The notes: a model not told the origin generated them from the sequence alone. Shown: positions 33,279 to 42,578, counted from the first letter of the stretch. The stretch is 64,000 nucleotides of DNA from Zavarzinia compransoris (GCF_003173055.1 NZ_QGLF01000003.1:349355-413354); one strand, 5' to 3'. A program made the numbers and translations.

Positions 33279-34069
33279 CCCTTCGCCTGCACTTTCTCTT
33301 TCAGGAGCCGGGCCTCGTGCAGCTTGGCCAGCCGCATCAGGCGGAAATAGGCGTAAGTGGCGGCGACGCCGATGCCGTAGGTGCCCATCAGGAAGTAACG
33401 CCGCCCGACATAGGCCTTGAGGAAGGAGAAGGGGAATTCGACGGCGAGGCGCAGGCCCGAGACCTTGCGCCCCTTGGCCAGCATTTCCTCCAGCTGCTTG
33501 TCGGTATAGGCGTTGGACTTGGCGATGAGATGCGACAGGTTGCGGATCGACTGGTGCAGGATGCCGCCCTTCAGGCGCCCGGCGGCAACGCCCGCGCCCA
33601 GCACCACCCGGTCGTGCACCGGGCTTTCCGAATATTGCGAGCGCGCCCGGTCGTAGAGACGCACGGGGTCATATTCGAAGGCGCCCGCGGTCGGCCTGTC
33701 CTGATGCGGATAGAGTTGCAGGATCGGCGTGTGATAGGCGCCCTGGGGCGGGCGGCCGCCGGCGAAGAGGGCGCGGATCTCGGCGGCGAGTTCGGGCGTC
33801 ACCCGCTCGTCGGCATCGAGGTTCAGCACCCAGTCGTGGCGGCACAGGCTTTCGGCCAGGCGCTTCTGCCTGCCGTAACCGGGGAAATCATTGTGGACGA
33901 CGCGGGCGCCCGCCTGTTCCGCCAGCCGCACCGTGCCGTCGGTCGAGCCGCTGTCGACGACGACGATATCGTCGACGAGGTCGCGCACGCTGGCCAGTGC
34001 CGGGCCCAGGCGGTCTTCCTCGTTCAGGGTGATGAAGAAGACGGAAAGATCGGCAATCCGGCCGCTCAT
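33275..34069 (-). CDS. Glycosyltransferase family 2, LPS core type (WaaE/KdtX-like)
   Basis: A 264-residue GT2 enzyme similar to the WaaE/KdtX heptose-modifying glucosyltransferases. LSVFFITLNEEDRLGPALASV opens the fold, VDDIVVVDSGSTDGTV binds the nucleotide, DWVLNLDADERVTPEL has the DXD, and YDPVRLYDRARSQYSESPVHDRVV matches the family's middle block. The C-terminus has an amphipathic segment (FSFLKAYVGRRYFLMGTYGIG) likely to contact the membrane. Both ends overlap neighbouring genes by four bases. Confidence 0.92.
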   Translation of the reverse strand: MSGRIADLSVFFITLNEEDRLGPALASVRDLVDDIVVVDSGSTDGTVRLAEQAGARVVHNDFPGYGRQKRLAESLCRHDWVLNLDADERVTPELAAEIRALFAGGRPPQGAYHTPILQLYPHQDRPTAGAFEYDPVRLYDRARSQYSESPVHDRVVLGAGVAAGRLKGGILHQSIRNLSHLIAKSNAYTDKQLEEMLAKGRKVSGLRLAVEFPFSFLKAYVGRRYFLMGTYGIGVAATYAYFRLMRLAKLHEARLLKEKVQAKG

Positions 34070-35235
34070 CGCGTCACCTCGTGCTGGGCGCTTGTATAAA
34101 GGGCGTCGATCCGGCGGCCGACGCTGGCCGGCGCGTAATGGTCGAGGGCATAGGCCCGGCCCAGGCGGGCGCGGCGCGTCCGCTCGGCGTCGTCGTCGAG
34201 CAGGCGGCGGGTCGCGGCCTCGATCTCCGCCGTCGTCGCATCGTCGATATGCAGGGCGCCCGAGGCTTCGGGCACGACTTCGGGCAGGGCGCCGCCCTTC
34301 TTGCAGACGATCATGGCGGCACCGGCGAACATGCCCTCGACCCCGACCCGGGCGAAAGCCTCGTGGTGGCGCGACGGCACGGCCAGGATCGCCGCTTTCC
34401 GCATCTGTTCCATGGTCTCGGGGAAGGGCCGGGGGCCCAGGAATTCGAGGCGCTGATGGCGGGCGACGGTATCGAGGAATTGCTGCTGATAGCCGTCCGG
34501 CTTCGAACAGTCGGTCGTGCCCATGCGGAATCCGCCAAGGCACAGGGCCCGCCAGCCGGGATAATCGTCGAGCAGGCGGACCATGGCTTCGGCGAAGGCG
34601 AGCGGCCCCTTGCCGCCGGTGATGCGCCCGACGAAGAGGATCAGCTTCTCCTTGGCGGCGAAAAGGCCGGCCTCGTCCTCATGGGCGGCCGGGCAGTCGA
34701 CGACATTGCCGATGCGATGGACGAGGCCGCGGGGCACCTTGGGCACCGCCTCGTAGAGCCGGTTCTCGATCCAGCCCGACAGGGCGACGACGCCGGCCAG
34801 CACCTTCAGCTGGCTGCCGATATTCTTCGGCGGGCGCAATTCGCGCATTTCCATCGGGTCGTTGTGCAGGAACAGGAAGACCGGGACCTTGGGAAAGGCC
34901 CTTTGCAGCATGACCGCCAGCAGGGGCCGGTTGTGGACCTGTATGATGTCCGGCTTCTCGCGCTTCAGGGCGCGCAGCACGCCTTCGAAATAGAACAGCG
35001 CCTCCCAGCCCATGACATAGGCTGCGGCGAAGCGATAGGTGAGGAAGAACGAGCGCACCGGCCGGAAGCGCCCGCCCGGCAGCGGATCGGCGCAGGCCCG
35101 CCCCAGCACGGTGGTGCGGGCCGCGGTGACCGCCGCCATCTGGTCGACGCAAAGCGCGATCGCCCCCGCCGCCGTGGCCGAATATCGCTCCTTGAACGGG
35201 ATGACATCGACGACATGCGGGGGGGCGGCCGGCAT
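34066..35235 (-). CDS. Glycosyltransferase family 4
   Basis: A 389-residue GT-B enzyme. REKPDIIQVHNRPLLAVM and VFLFLHNDPMEMRE lie in the acceptor half. KLILFVGRITGGKGPLAFAEAM and PSRHHEAFARVGVEGMFAGAAMIVCKKGG are the donor-half motifs. VDVIPFKERYSATAAGAIAL near the start resembles hexosyltransferases of LPS core loci. The ATG at 35235 has AGGAG upstream. Its start is only 14 bp after the thrS stop. Confidence 0.92.
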   Translation of the reverse strand: MPAAPPHVVDVIPFKERYSATAAGAIALCVDQMAAVTAARTTVLGRACADPLPGGRFRPVRSFFLTYRFAAAYVMGWEALFYFEGVLRALKREKPDIIQVHNRPLLAVMLQRAFPKVPVFLFLHNDPMEMRELRPPKNIGSQLKVLAGVVALSGWIENRLYEAVPKVPRGLVHRIGNVVDCPAAHEDEAGLFAAKEKLILFVGRITGGKGPLAFAEAMVRLLDDYPGWRALCLGGFRMGTTDCSKPDGYQQQFLDTVARHQRLEFLGPRPFPETMEQMRKAAILAVPSRHHEAFARVGVEGMFAGAAMIVCKKGGALPEVVPEASGALHIDDATTAEIEAATRRLLDDDAERTRRARLGRAYALDHYAPASVGRRIDALYTSAQHEVTR

Positions 35236-35249
35236 GGCTGGGCTCCTGG

Positions 35250-37169
35250 TCAGGCGGGCGGCAGGGCTTCGGTGGCGAGGCGGTCGAGCGCCTCGTCGAG
35301 GGCGATCACGGTCTGCTCGCCGCCGTGCAGCCGGCGCAGGGCGACCTGGCGGTTCTCCGCCTCGCGCTTGCCGAGGACCAGCATGTAGGGCGCCTTGGCC
35401 AGCGAATGCTCACGCACCTTCAGGTTGATCTTCTCGTTGCGGAGATCGGTCTCGACCCGCAGCCCGCGCGCCTTGAGGAGGCCGGCGACGGCGTCGGCGT
35501 AATCGTCCGCGTCCGAGGTGATGGTGGCGACCACCACCTGGGTCGGGCTCAGCCACAGCGGCAGGTGACCGGCGTAATGCTCGATCAGGATGCCGATGAA
35601 GCGCTCCAGGCTGCCGAGGATCGCCCGGTGCAGCATGACCGGGCGCTGCTTCGAGCCGTCGGGGGCGATATAGGTCGCATCCAGGCGCTGGGGCAGCAGG
35701 CTGTCGAGCTGGTGGGTGCCGCATTGCCAGGTCCGGCCGATCGCATCCCGCAGGTGGAATTCGATCTTCGGGCCGTAGAAGGCGCCGTCCCCGACCGAGA
35801 TCTCGAAATCCATGCCGGCGGCCTTGATCGCGGCGGCGAGGTCGCCCTCGTTCTTGTCCCATTCCGCGTCGGTGCCGATGCGCTTTTCCGGGCGCGTGGC
35901 CAGGATCACCTTGAAGTCGGTGAAGCCGAGGTCCGAATAGACGCTTTCGAGCAGGCGGCAGAATTTCTTCGTTTCCTCGACCACCTGGTCGGGGGTGCAG
36001 AAGATATGGGCGTCGTCCTGCACGAACTGGCGCACGCGCATGATGCCGTGCAGCGCGCCCGAAGGCTCGTTCCTGTGGCAGCAGCCGAATTCGGCCATGC
36101 GGATCGGCAGGTCGCGGTAGGACACCAGGCCCTGCTTGAAGATCTGCACATGGCCGGGGCAGTTCATGGGCTTCACGCCGAACATGCGCTTGCCGTCGTC
36201 GACCGGCACTTTCAGCATGTTGTCGCCATACATCTCCCAGTGGCCCGAGGCGACGTAGAGCGAACTGTCGACGAGCTGGGGCGTGCGCACCTCCTCGTAA
36301 CCATCCACGTCGATCTTGCGGCGGATGTAATTCTCGAGGACACGGTACAGCGTCCAGCCCTTCGGGTGCCAGAACACCGAGCCGGCCGCTTCCTCCTGCA
36401 GATGGAAGAGGTCCATCTCCCGGCCCAGCTTGCGGTGGTCGCGGCGCTCCGCCTCCTCCAGCCGGTGGAGATAGTCCTTCAGTTCCTTCTCGTCGCGCCA
36501 GGCGGTGCCGTAGATGCGCTGGAGCATGGCGTTGCGATGGTCGCCGCGCCAATAGGCCCCGGCCACCTTCATCAGCTTGAAGCCGTGGCCGAGCTTGCCC
36601 GTCGAGGGCAGGTGCGGGCCCCGGCACAGGTCGATGAAATCGCCCTGGGCGTAGAGGCTGATCTTCTCGCCCGCCGGAATGTCGCGGATGATCTCGGCCT
36701 TGTAGATCTCGCCCTTCGAGAGGAAGAAATCGGCCGCCGCGTCGCGGTCCCAGACTTCGCGCCGGATCGCCTCGTCGCGGTCGACGATCGCGTGCATGCG
36801 CTGCTCGATGACCGCGAGGTCGTCGGGGGTGAAGGGCTCGCCGCGGGCGAAATCGTAATAGAAGCCGTTCTCGATCGAGGGGCCGATGGTCACCTGGGTG
36901 CCGGGGAACAGTTCCTGCACCGCCTCCGCCATCACATGGGCGCAGTCGTGGCGCAGCAGGTCCAGGGCATCCTCGGACTTCCGCGTGACGATCTCGACCT
37001 GGGCATCCTGTTCGATGACATGGGCGAGGTCGACGAGAATGCCGTCGACGCGCAGGGCAAGGGCGGCTTTGGCCAGACCGGGACCGATGTCGGCGGCAAG
37101 GGTAGTGCCACTGACCGGCCCCGGATAGGAGCGCAGGCTGCCGTCCGGCAGGGTCAGCGATACCGACAT
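35250..37169 (-). CDS. thrS: Threonyl-tRNA synthetase
   Basis: A 639-residue class II synthetase with all usual parts: TGS domain (1-62), editing domain with [17 protein letters not shown] and the later HxxxH-type zinc/editing residues, catalytic core with motif 2 [19 protein letters not shown] and motif 3 [16 protein letters not shown], and the C-terminal anticodon domain beginning [24 protein letters not shown] carries a zinc-ligand region (MNCPGH). The ATG at 37169 has GGAG nine bases before it; a TTG five codons upstream is less likely. It sits inside the glycan gene series. Confidence 0.98.
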   Translation of the reverse strand: MSVSLTLPDGSLRSYPGPVSGTTLAADIGPGLAKAALALRVDGILVDLAHVIEQDAQVEIVTRKSEDALDLLRHDCAHVMAEAVQELFPGTQVTIGPSIENGFYYDFARGEPFTPDDLAVIEQRMHAIVDRDEAIRREVWDRDAAADFFLSKGEIYKAEIIRDIPAGEKISLYAQGDFIDLCRGPHLPSTGKLGHGFKLMKVAGAYWRGDHRNAMLQRIYGTAWRDEKELKDYLHRLEEAERRDHRKLGREMDLFHLQEEAAGSVFWHPKGWTLYRVLENYIRRKIDVDGYEEVRTPQLVDSSLYVASGHWEMYGDNMLKVPVDDGKRMFGVKPMNCPGHVQIFKQGLVSYRDLPIRMAEFGCCHRNEPSGALHGIMRVRQFVQDDAHIFCTPDQVVEETKKFCRLLESVYSDLGFTDFKVILATRPEKRIGTDAEWDKNEGDLAAAIKAAGMDFEISVGDGAFYGPKIEFHLRDAIGRTWQCGTHQLDSLLPQRLDATYIAPDGSKQRPVMLHRAILGSLERFIGILIEHYAGHLPLWLSPTQVVVATITSDADDYADAVAGLLKARGLRVETDLRNEKINLKVREHSLAKAPYMLVLGKREAENRQVALRRLHGGEQTVIALDEALDRLATEALPPA

Positions 37170-37187
37170 GATCGTAGTCTCCAATCC

Positions 37188-37224
37188 GAGAAGTTCGGGC
37201 GGGCAACTTCGGGTTTCGCCCGCC
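37188..37224 (-). promoter_or_regulatory. thrS leader with two mutually exclusive hairpins
   Basis: On the minus strand, GGCGGGC pairs with GCCCGCC (plus-strand 37198-37204 with 37218-37224). A second pairing, GAAGTT with AACTTC (plus-strand 37190-37195 with 37205-37210), would trap part of the first hairpin in its loop. A perfect TTGACA lies at 37228-37233. The layout could allow leader-based control of thrS, but no T-box sequence is present. Confidence 0.35.
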
Positions 37225-37245
37225 GCCTGTCAAGGCTGCTGCCGG

Positions 37246-38286
37246 TCACGGCTCCAGCGCCTGGGGCGCAGGGCGGGGCCGATGGCGGGCGATCACCGCC
37301 TTGCCGGCGAGCTTGCGCGCCTGTTCCGCCGCCTCCTCGTCGTCGAAGCCGGCGAGTTCGCGGACGATGAAGATCGGGCGCTGCTTCGCCTCGACGAAAA
37401 GCCGGGCGACATATTCCCCGAGCACCCCGATCGAGAGCAATTGCAGCCCGCCGATCACCGAGGTCATGACCGCGAGCGTGGCGAAGCCCGGCACGTCGCG
37501 CCCGAAGACCAGGGTGCGCAGGCCGATGAAACCGCCGTAGAGCAGGCCAAGGAGGGCGATGGCGCCGCCGACATAGCTCCACACCCGCAAGGGGATCGAG
37601 GAGAAGGAGGTGATGCCGTCAAGGGCGAAGGCCCAGAGCCGGAGGAAGCGGAATTTCGTCGTCCCCGCCGCCCGTTCCGGTCGGACATAGGGAAGGGCGG
37701 CCTGGCGATAGCCCATGGCGGCGAACAGCCCCTTCATGAAGCGGGTGCGTTCCGGCAGGGCGCAGAGCGCCTCGACCACGGCCCGGTCCATCAGGCGGAA
37801 ATCCCCGGCGTTGAAGGGAATGGGCACGTCCGAGATGCGGTTGAACAGGCGGTAGAAACGTTCCGCCGACAGGCGTTTCAGCCAGGTGTCGGTCGGGCGC
37901 GACACCCGTTCGCCATAGACGACGTCGAAACCGTCGCGCCATTTGGCGATCATCGCCGGGATCAGCTCGGGCGGGTCCTGAAGATCGACGTCGATCGGCA
38001 CCGCCACGTCGCCGCGGGCGAAGTGCAGGCCGGCGGTCAACCCCGCTTCCTTGCCGAAATTGCGCGAGAAGGAGACCAGCCGCACGCGCGGATCGGTTTC
38101 GGCGCGGGCGCGGAGCAGGGCCGCCGTGCGGTCGGTCGAGCCGTCGTCGATGAAGATGAATTCGACCGGGCCTGCCGTCGCCGCCACCTGTTCGGCCACC
38201 GGCGCCAGGGCGGCGAAGAAGGCGTCGAGCACTTCCTCCTCGTTGCGGACGGGGACGACGAGCGACAGGAAGGGGCGGGGCGCCAT
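37246..38286 (-). CDS. GtrB/ArnC-like polyprenyl-phosphate glycosyltransferase (GT2)
   Basis: A 346-residue membrane GT2 enzyme. LSLVVPVRNEEEVLDAFFAAL, FIFIDDGSTDRTAALL and PIDVDLQDPPELIPAMI (DXD) are diagnostic of the DPM1/GtrB/ArnC group. Two transmembrane helices are at about 235-260 and 275-300 (VGGAIALLGLLYGGFIGL; MTSVIGGLQLLSIGVLGEYVARLF). It should load a sugar onto undecaprenyl phosphate. The next upstream gene encodes a multi-span membrane protein 2 bp away, the usual partner that transfers the sugar in the periplasm. Confidence 0.93.
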   Translation of the reverse strand: MAPRPFLSLVVPVRNEEEVLDAFFAALAPVAEQVAATAGPVEFIFIDDGSTDRTAALLRARAETDPRVRLVSFSRNFGKEAGLTAGLHFARGDVAVPIDVDLQDPPELIPAMIAKWRDGFDVVYGERVSRPTDTWLKRLSAERFYRLFNRISDVPIPFNAGDFRLMDRAVVEALCALPERTRFMKGLFAAMGYRQAALPYVRPERAAGTTKFRFLRLWAFALDGITSFSSIPLRVWSYVGGAIALLGLLYGGFIGLRTLVFGRDVPGFATLAVMTSVIGGLQLLSIGVLGEYVARLFVEAKQRPIFIVRELAGFDDEEAAEQARKLAGKAVIARHRPRPAPQALEP

Positions 38287-38288
38287 GG

Positions 38289-39740
38289 TCAGAAGACCTC
38301 GGTCACCACCTGGCCGTCGGCGCCCCGGCGGAACATCAGGTAGTCGTGATGGCGCAGCGGCAGCCGGCAGCCCACCCGCCCGGCATAGCAGCCGAGCGAC
38401 GGCGCCCGCTCGTAGCCGCCGAGGGCACCGGCCGGGGCGAAGGCTTCGCCCCGCAGGTAGCCGAACAATGTATAGCCGGAAACGAGCCAGATCTCGTCGG
38501 GGCCGAGGACGTCGAAACCGGTCGGAATGCCGCCCGGGATCGGGTCGTGCCGGTTCCACGAGCCGATGTCGCGGGAATCGAAATCCAGCAGGTCGCGCAG
38601 GCCGACATCGTCGACGAAGAGGCGCAGCCGCCCGGCCGCCGCCGCCGCGCGCCAGTCGGCCAGCTGCTGCGCCCGTTCCGGCCGCTCGATCGCGGTGCCG
38701 AACAGGTTCATCGAGGCGAGATTGCCGAGATAGCCGAGGCAGAAGCCCCCGGCGATGACGATCGCGACCGGCCCCGCCAGGGTGGTGTGGCGCAGGATGA
38801 CGGCGGCGAAGCCGGTGACCGCCAGGGCGAGCACGAGGTCGCGCACGAAGCCGCGGACATGGAACAATTCGGAGACGCATAGCCCGAGGCCGATCGCCGC
38901 CAGCAGCAGGGCGTCGCGCCGCCCGGTCCGCAGCCGCCACAGCCACAGGCCGAGGGCGGCGACGCCGAGACCGCTGAGCAGGGATTGCAGGTTGAAGCTC
39001 TGCTGCCCGAGGCCGGCATGAAGCAGGAACTGGCGGATGAATTCGCCGAGCTGGAACTGGATCGAGAGCAGGAAGACGAACAGGGCGAAGACGGCCGCCA
39101 GCCCCAGCCCCAGGGCCTGGGCCGGCAGGCCGCGCCAGCGTGCCTCGCGGGCCAGCGCCAGTTCCTGCGCGAGGACGAGGACGAGGGCGACGCCGAAGAC
39201 CGAAGGCGCGGTCAGGGGCGCCAGCATGATCAGGCCGAGGGCGGCCAGCCGCCGCCCCCCGCCCAGGCCCCAGCCGATGCCGAGCCCGAGGGCGAGCAGG
39301 GTGAAGCCCGTCACCTCGGGCCGGAAGGGGTAGAGGAGATAGACGGCGGCGACGATCGGAAAGGCCATATAGGCCGCCGCCCGGCTGGCGAAGACGCGGG
39401 TCAGGACCAGGGCGAAGCCGATGGTGGCCAGCGCCATGGACAGATAGAGGTAATTGTCGAAACCCGCCCGCGAGATCCCGTCGAGACGCAGCCACAGGCC
39501 GGCCAGCACGACATGAAGCGGCGGATAGACCAGCAGCAGGTCCTTGAAATCCGGGAACAGCGTATCGAGGAAGGGGCTGCGCAACTGGCCGCTGCGGGCG
39601 TATTCGACCGCCCATTGGCTGAAGAACCCGTCGTCCGCGTAAGGCACGAGCACCGGCGACAGCAAGCGCAGCCCGAGACAGAGAGCGAGGCCGAACGCCA
39701 CGGCCCCGGAGGCATTCCCAATCGATTCGCGGCGCGCCAC
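38289..39740 (-). CDS. Multi-span membrane protein, probable GT-C glycosyltransferase
   Basis: A 483-residue integral membrane protein with roughly ten hydrophobic segments. The first periplasmic loop contains YADDGFFSQWAVEYARSGQ, where GT-C enzymes keep acidic catalytic residues, and DLLLVYPPLHVVLAGLW follows. The C-terminal third is soluble (from about AIERPERAQQL). No named family is certain. Its coupling to the GtrB/ArnC-like gene suggests that it transfers a lipid-linked sugar onto LPS or another envelope glycan. Start MARRES follows 64 bp of intergenic DNA. Confidence 0.75.
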   Translation of the reverse strand: MARRESIGNASGAVAFGLALCLGLRLLSPVLVPYADDGFFSQWAVEYARSGQLRSPFLDTLFPDFKDLLLVYPPLHVVLAGLWLRLDGISRAGFDNYLYLSMALATIGFALVLTRVFASRAAAYMAFPIVAAVYLLYPFRPEVTGFTLLALGLGIGWGLGGGRRLAALGLIMLAPLTAPSVFGVALVLVLAQELALAREARWRGLPAQALGLGLAAVFALFVFLLSIQFQLGEFIRQFLLHAGLGQQSFNLQSLLSGLGVAALGLWLWRLRTGRRDALLLAAIGLGLCVSELFHVRGFVRDLVLALAVTGFAAVILRHTTLAGPVAIVIAGGFCLGYLGNLASMNLFGTAIERPERAQQLADWRAAAAAGRLRLFVDDVGLRDLLDFDSRDIGSWNRHDPIPGGIPTGFDVLGPDEIWLVSGYTLFGYLRGEAFAPAGALGGYERAPSLGCYAGRVGCRLPLRHHDYLMFRRGADGQVVTEVF

Positions 39741-39804
39741 CTTGCCCTCTCCACAGCCTGCCCGACGCGCACGCTAACCGATGGCGGCCCGCGGCGGCAA
39801 AATT

Positions 39805-40476
39805 TTACGCGACCGCCAGGCGGTAGCCGCCGTCCTCGGCCAGGATCAGGCCGGCGCCGCCGGCGACCGCCCGGCCCAGCTTGCGGCGCAGGCGATAGAC
39901 ATGGGTCTCGATCGTGTGGGTGGCGATGGCGGCGCCATAGCCCCAGACCTCGGCCAGCAGGATTTCGCGCGGCACCACCCGGCCGATGGCAGCGGCGAGG
40001 CGGGCCAGGATCTGGGTCTCCTTGTCGGTCAGGCGCACCGCCTCCCCCGCCGCGCCGACCAGGGTGCGGGACGAGGCGAACAGCCGGCACGGCCCGATGG
40101 CCAGGGCGCCGGCGCCATTGGCAAGGCCGGCGCGCACCCCCTTGACCAGGGCTTCCACCCGCAGGGGTTTCCGCAGCAGGGTGACCTGGCCGCCGGGCCC
40201 GGCGGGCGGGCGGGCATCGTCGGCCCCGGCCAGCGCCACCACCGGCAGGCTGCACCCGGCCGCGACCAGGGCGGCATCGGCGCCCCCGCCCTCGGCGGCC
40301 CGGTCGACGATGACGAGATCGGCCGCGGCCCAGGCGGCGCTGTCCGCAAGCCCGGGGGCGACGGTGACGGCGAAGCCCGCCTCGCGCAGGGGATCGGCCA
40401 GGGCATGCGCCAGCACGCCGTCGTCGACGGCGACGAGCAGGCGGGCGGTGTCCGGCGTCAGGGGGCGATTCGTCAT
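39805..40476 (-). CDS. Orphan OmpR/PhoB-type response regulator
   Basis: A 223-residue regulator. The receiver domain is divergent but keeps the acidic pair (VAVDDGV), a phospho-acceptor candidate in DLVIVDRAAEG and the lysine in LLRKPLR. The winged-helix domain (about 135-222) is typical: RLTDKETQILARLAAA, VPREILLAEVWGYG, and THTIETHVYRLRRKLG. No histidine kinase is nearby. It diverges from ribA across 106 bp that hold both promoters. The target genes are unknown. Confidence 0.9.
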   Translation of the reverse strand: MTNRPLTPDTARLLVAVDDGVLAHALADPLREAGFAVTVAPGLADSAAWAAADLVIVDRAAEGGGADAALVAAGCSLPVVALAGADDARPPAGPGGQVTLLRKPLRVEALVKGVRAGLANGAGALAIGPCRLFASSRTLVGAAGEAVRLTDKETQILARLAAAIGRVVPREILLAEVWGYGAAIATHTIETHVYRLRRKLGRAVAGGAGLILAEDGGYRLAVA

Positions 40477-40582
40477 GCGCGCCGATTCTGCGGGCATCCC
40501 CCGGCCATCGCAAGGGAGCCATGACGCGGCATTGCCGATCACGGGCTGCATCCGCCGCCGAGATGTGCTTAGACTGCGCCCC

Positions 40583-41674
40583 ATGTCTTCGCCTTTCGGT
40601 TCCGCCCCGGTTTCGGGCCTTGTCACCGTCGATCGCGCCGTTTCCGAATTGCGGCGCGGCCTCGATGTCGTCGTCCGCGACGACGACGGCCATGTCCTGC
40701 GCGTCGCCGCCGCCGAATATGCGACGCCCGACCGCATGGCCGGCTTCGCCGCGCCCGGGGCCCGGCTGCTGCTGACCAACCGCCGCGCCGGCACCCTGAA
40801 GCTGCGGCCCCTGGTGGGCGATCCGGTGGCCCTGCCCCTGGCGGGCCCGCTGGATGCCGCCACCATCGCCTCCCTGGCCGATCCGACCGCCGACCTCGAC
40901 CTGCCGCTGCGCGGGCCCTTCTCGGTGCTGCGCCGCGCCCCCCAGGCGGCGGAATTCGCCGCGGTGAAGCTGATGAAGCTGGCCCGCCTGCTGCCCGCCG
41001 CCCTGGCGGTGGACGCGGCGGCGGCGGACGACGGCCTGCTGGCGGTGCCGGCGGCCGAGATCACGGCCTACGACCTGGCGGCGGCGCGGGGCCTGCGCAT
41101 CGTTTCCGATGCCCGGGTGCCGCTGGCGGATGCCGAACAGTCCCGCATCATCGGCTTCCGGCCGCCGGACGGCGGGATCGAGCATCTGGCGATCCTGATC
41201 GGCGATCCGCCGCGCCACCTGCCGGTCCTGGGTCGCCTGCATTCGGAATGTTTCACCGGCGACCTGCTCGGTTCCCTGAAATGCGATTGCGGCGAGCAAT
41301 TGCGCGGCGCCATCCGCGCCATCGCCGAGGCCGGGGGCGGGGTCCTGCTCTATCTCGCCCAGGAGGGCCGGGGCATCGGCCTGATGAACAAGCTGAAGGC
41401 CTATCGCCTTCAGGACCAGGGCTTCGACACCGTCGAGGCCAACGAACGCCTGGGCTTCGACCCGGACGAGCGCGTGTTCCAGCCGGCGGCCGAAATGCTG
41501 CGCCTGCTCGGCTTCGATGCGGTCCGCCTGCTGACCAACAACCCGGAAAAGGTCGCGGGGCTGACGGCGAGCGGGATCAATGTGGTGGAACGGGTGCCCC
41601 ATGCCTTCCCGGCCAACAACCACAATGAATTCTATCTCGCCACCAAGCGGGCGAAGAGCGGCCACCTGCTGTGA
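40583..41674 (+). CDS. ribA: GTP cyclohydrolase II with N-terminal extension
   Basis: A 363-residue protein. The C-terminal 200 residues are a complete RibA: the zinc site SECFTGDLLGSLKCDCGEQL, the catalytic LAQEGRGIGLMNKLKAY, and LTNNPEKVAGL. The N-terminal 150 residues resemble a degenerate DHBP-synthase (RibB) fold but lack its acidic active-site motifs, so the enzyme is probably monofunctional. It catalyses the first step of riboflavin synthesis from GTP. The 106 bp upstream are too short for an FMN riboswitch, and none is seen. Confidence 0.94.
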   Translation: MSSPFGSAPVSGLVTVDRAVSELRRGLDVVVRDDDGHVLRVAAAEYATPDRMAGFAAPGARLLLTNRRAGTLKLRPLVGDPVALPLAGPLDAATIASLADPTADLDLPLRGPFSVLRRAPQAAEFAAVKLMKLARLLPAALAVDAAAADDGLLAVPAAEITAYDLAAARGLRIVSDARVPLADAEQSRIIGFRPPDGGIEHLAILIGDPPRHLPVLGRLHSECFTGDLLGSLKCDCGEQLRGAIRAIAEAGGGVLLYLAQEGRGIGLMNKLKAYRLQDQGFDTVEANERLGFDPDERVFQPAAEMLRLLGFDAVRLLTNNPEKVAGLTASGINVVERVPHAFPANNHNEFYLATKRAKSGHLL

Positions 41675-41683
41675 ACAAACGGC

Positions 41684-41700
41684 CCGGCAGTTTCTGCCGG
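41684..41700 (+). terminator. Weak hairpin after ribA
   Basis: ccggcag and ctgccgg pair over 7 bp around a TTT loop, 10 bp after the ribA stop. There is no following T tract, so termination here would be weak or factor-dependent. Confidence 0.3.
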
Positions 41701-41794
41701 TGCCGGTGCCGCCGCCGGCCAAGCCCTTGATTCATATGGGCTGATTTCTGGCCCGGCGCTTGCAGCGGGAAAAGCGGACCGAAAGGGAACGCCC

Positions 41795-42577
41795 ATGACC
41801 GCCACTGCTGCTGCCGAGACCAATCCCCGCCGCCTGCCCGTGCTGCTGCCCGGCCGCCGCAGCGAACTCGGCAAGGCGGAGGCCGAGTTCTTCGCGCCGA
41901 CGCCGGCCGGGGACAACGCCGGCTCGGGCTTCGCCGAATTCCTGGACGTCATCAATCCCTTGCAGCATATCCCGCTGGTCTCGACCCTGTACCGGGAACT
42001 GACCGGGGATACGATCAGCCCGGCCGCGCGCATCGTCGGCGGTGCCCTCTACGGCGGGCCGATCGGCGCCGGGGTCGCCATCGTCGGCGCCGTCGCCGAA
42101 CAGGTGACCGGCAAGACCCCGGAAGCCCAGGTCATGGCCGCCCTCGGCCTTGGTGGCGACGGGGAAGCGCCGGTCGCCGTCGCCGCGGCGCCGAGCGGCC
42201 TGATCGCCGAGGCGACCACCAGCCCGCCGGCCCCCGCCGCGGCGCCGGCCGTGCCCGCCACCACCGTCGCCGCCAGCGCCGGCATGCCGCAGATGAGCCC
42301 GGCCGCCTTCGATGCCCTGATCCGCGCCGTCGACGCCCAGCCGGCCGAGGCCGCCGCCGCCGCTCCCGTCGCGACGGCGAGCGCGGGCACGACCGAGGAG
42401 CGCCGCTTCTTCCCCGCCCGCCAGGCCGGCGTCCGCGCCCCGCGCCCGGTGCCCATGGACATCAGGGCCGAGGACAAGGCGAGCTATGACGATGCCCTGC
42501 GCCTGATGCGCCAGAACATCGAGCGCTATACCAGCGCCGGCATCGCCGCCGGCGGCACCGGCGCGGCGGCGCCCTGA
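41795..42577 (+). CDS. Uncharacterised alanine-rich protein
   Basis: A 260-residue protein with a structured N-terminal third containing FLDVINPLQHIPLVSTLYRE and LTGDTISPAARIVGGALYGGPIGAGVAI, which includes a glycine/alanine hydrophobic helix. It then runs into a long Ala/Pro-rich stretch (about 125-200) and a short charged end (EDKASYDDALRLMRQNIERY). I recall the PLQHIPLVS-type block from hypothetical proteins of alphaproteobacteria, but no function is known to me. The start follows gaaaggga. It converges with the next gene, stops 1 bp apart. Confidence 0.75.
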   Translation: MTATAAAETNPRRLPVLLPGRRSELGKAEAEFFAPTPAGDNAGSGFAEFLDVINPLQHIPLVSTLYRELTGDTISPAARIVGGALYGGPIGAGVAIVGAVAEQVTGKTPEAQVMAALGLGGDGEAPVAVAAAPSGLIAEATTSPPAPAAAPAVPATTVAASAGMPQMSPAAFDALIRAVDAQPAEAAAAAPVATASAGTTEERRFFPARQAGVRAPRPVPMDIRAEDKASYDDALRLMRQNIERYTSAGIAAGGTGAAAP

Positions 42578-42578
42578 G

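Noticed and set aside
37170..37245. T-box leader before thrS
   Set aside because: No T-box consensus or specifier-loop structure; the leader is 76 bp, far too short.
40477..40582. FMN riboswitch before ribA
   Set aside because: The gap is only 106 bp and shows none of the conserved RFN-element segments.
40583..41674. Bifunctional RibBA
   Set aside because: The N-terminal part lacks the acidic catalytic motifs of DHBP synthase; only the GTP cyclohydrolase II half looks active.
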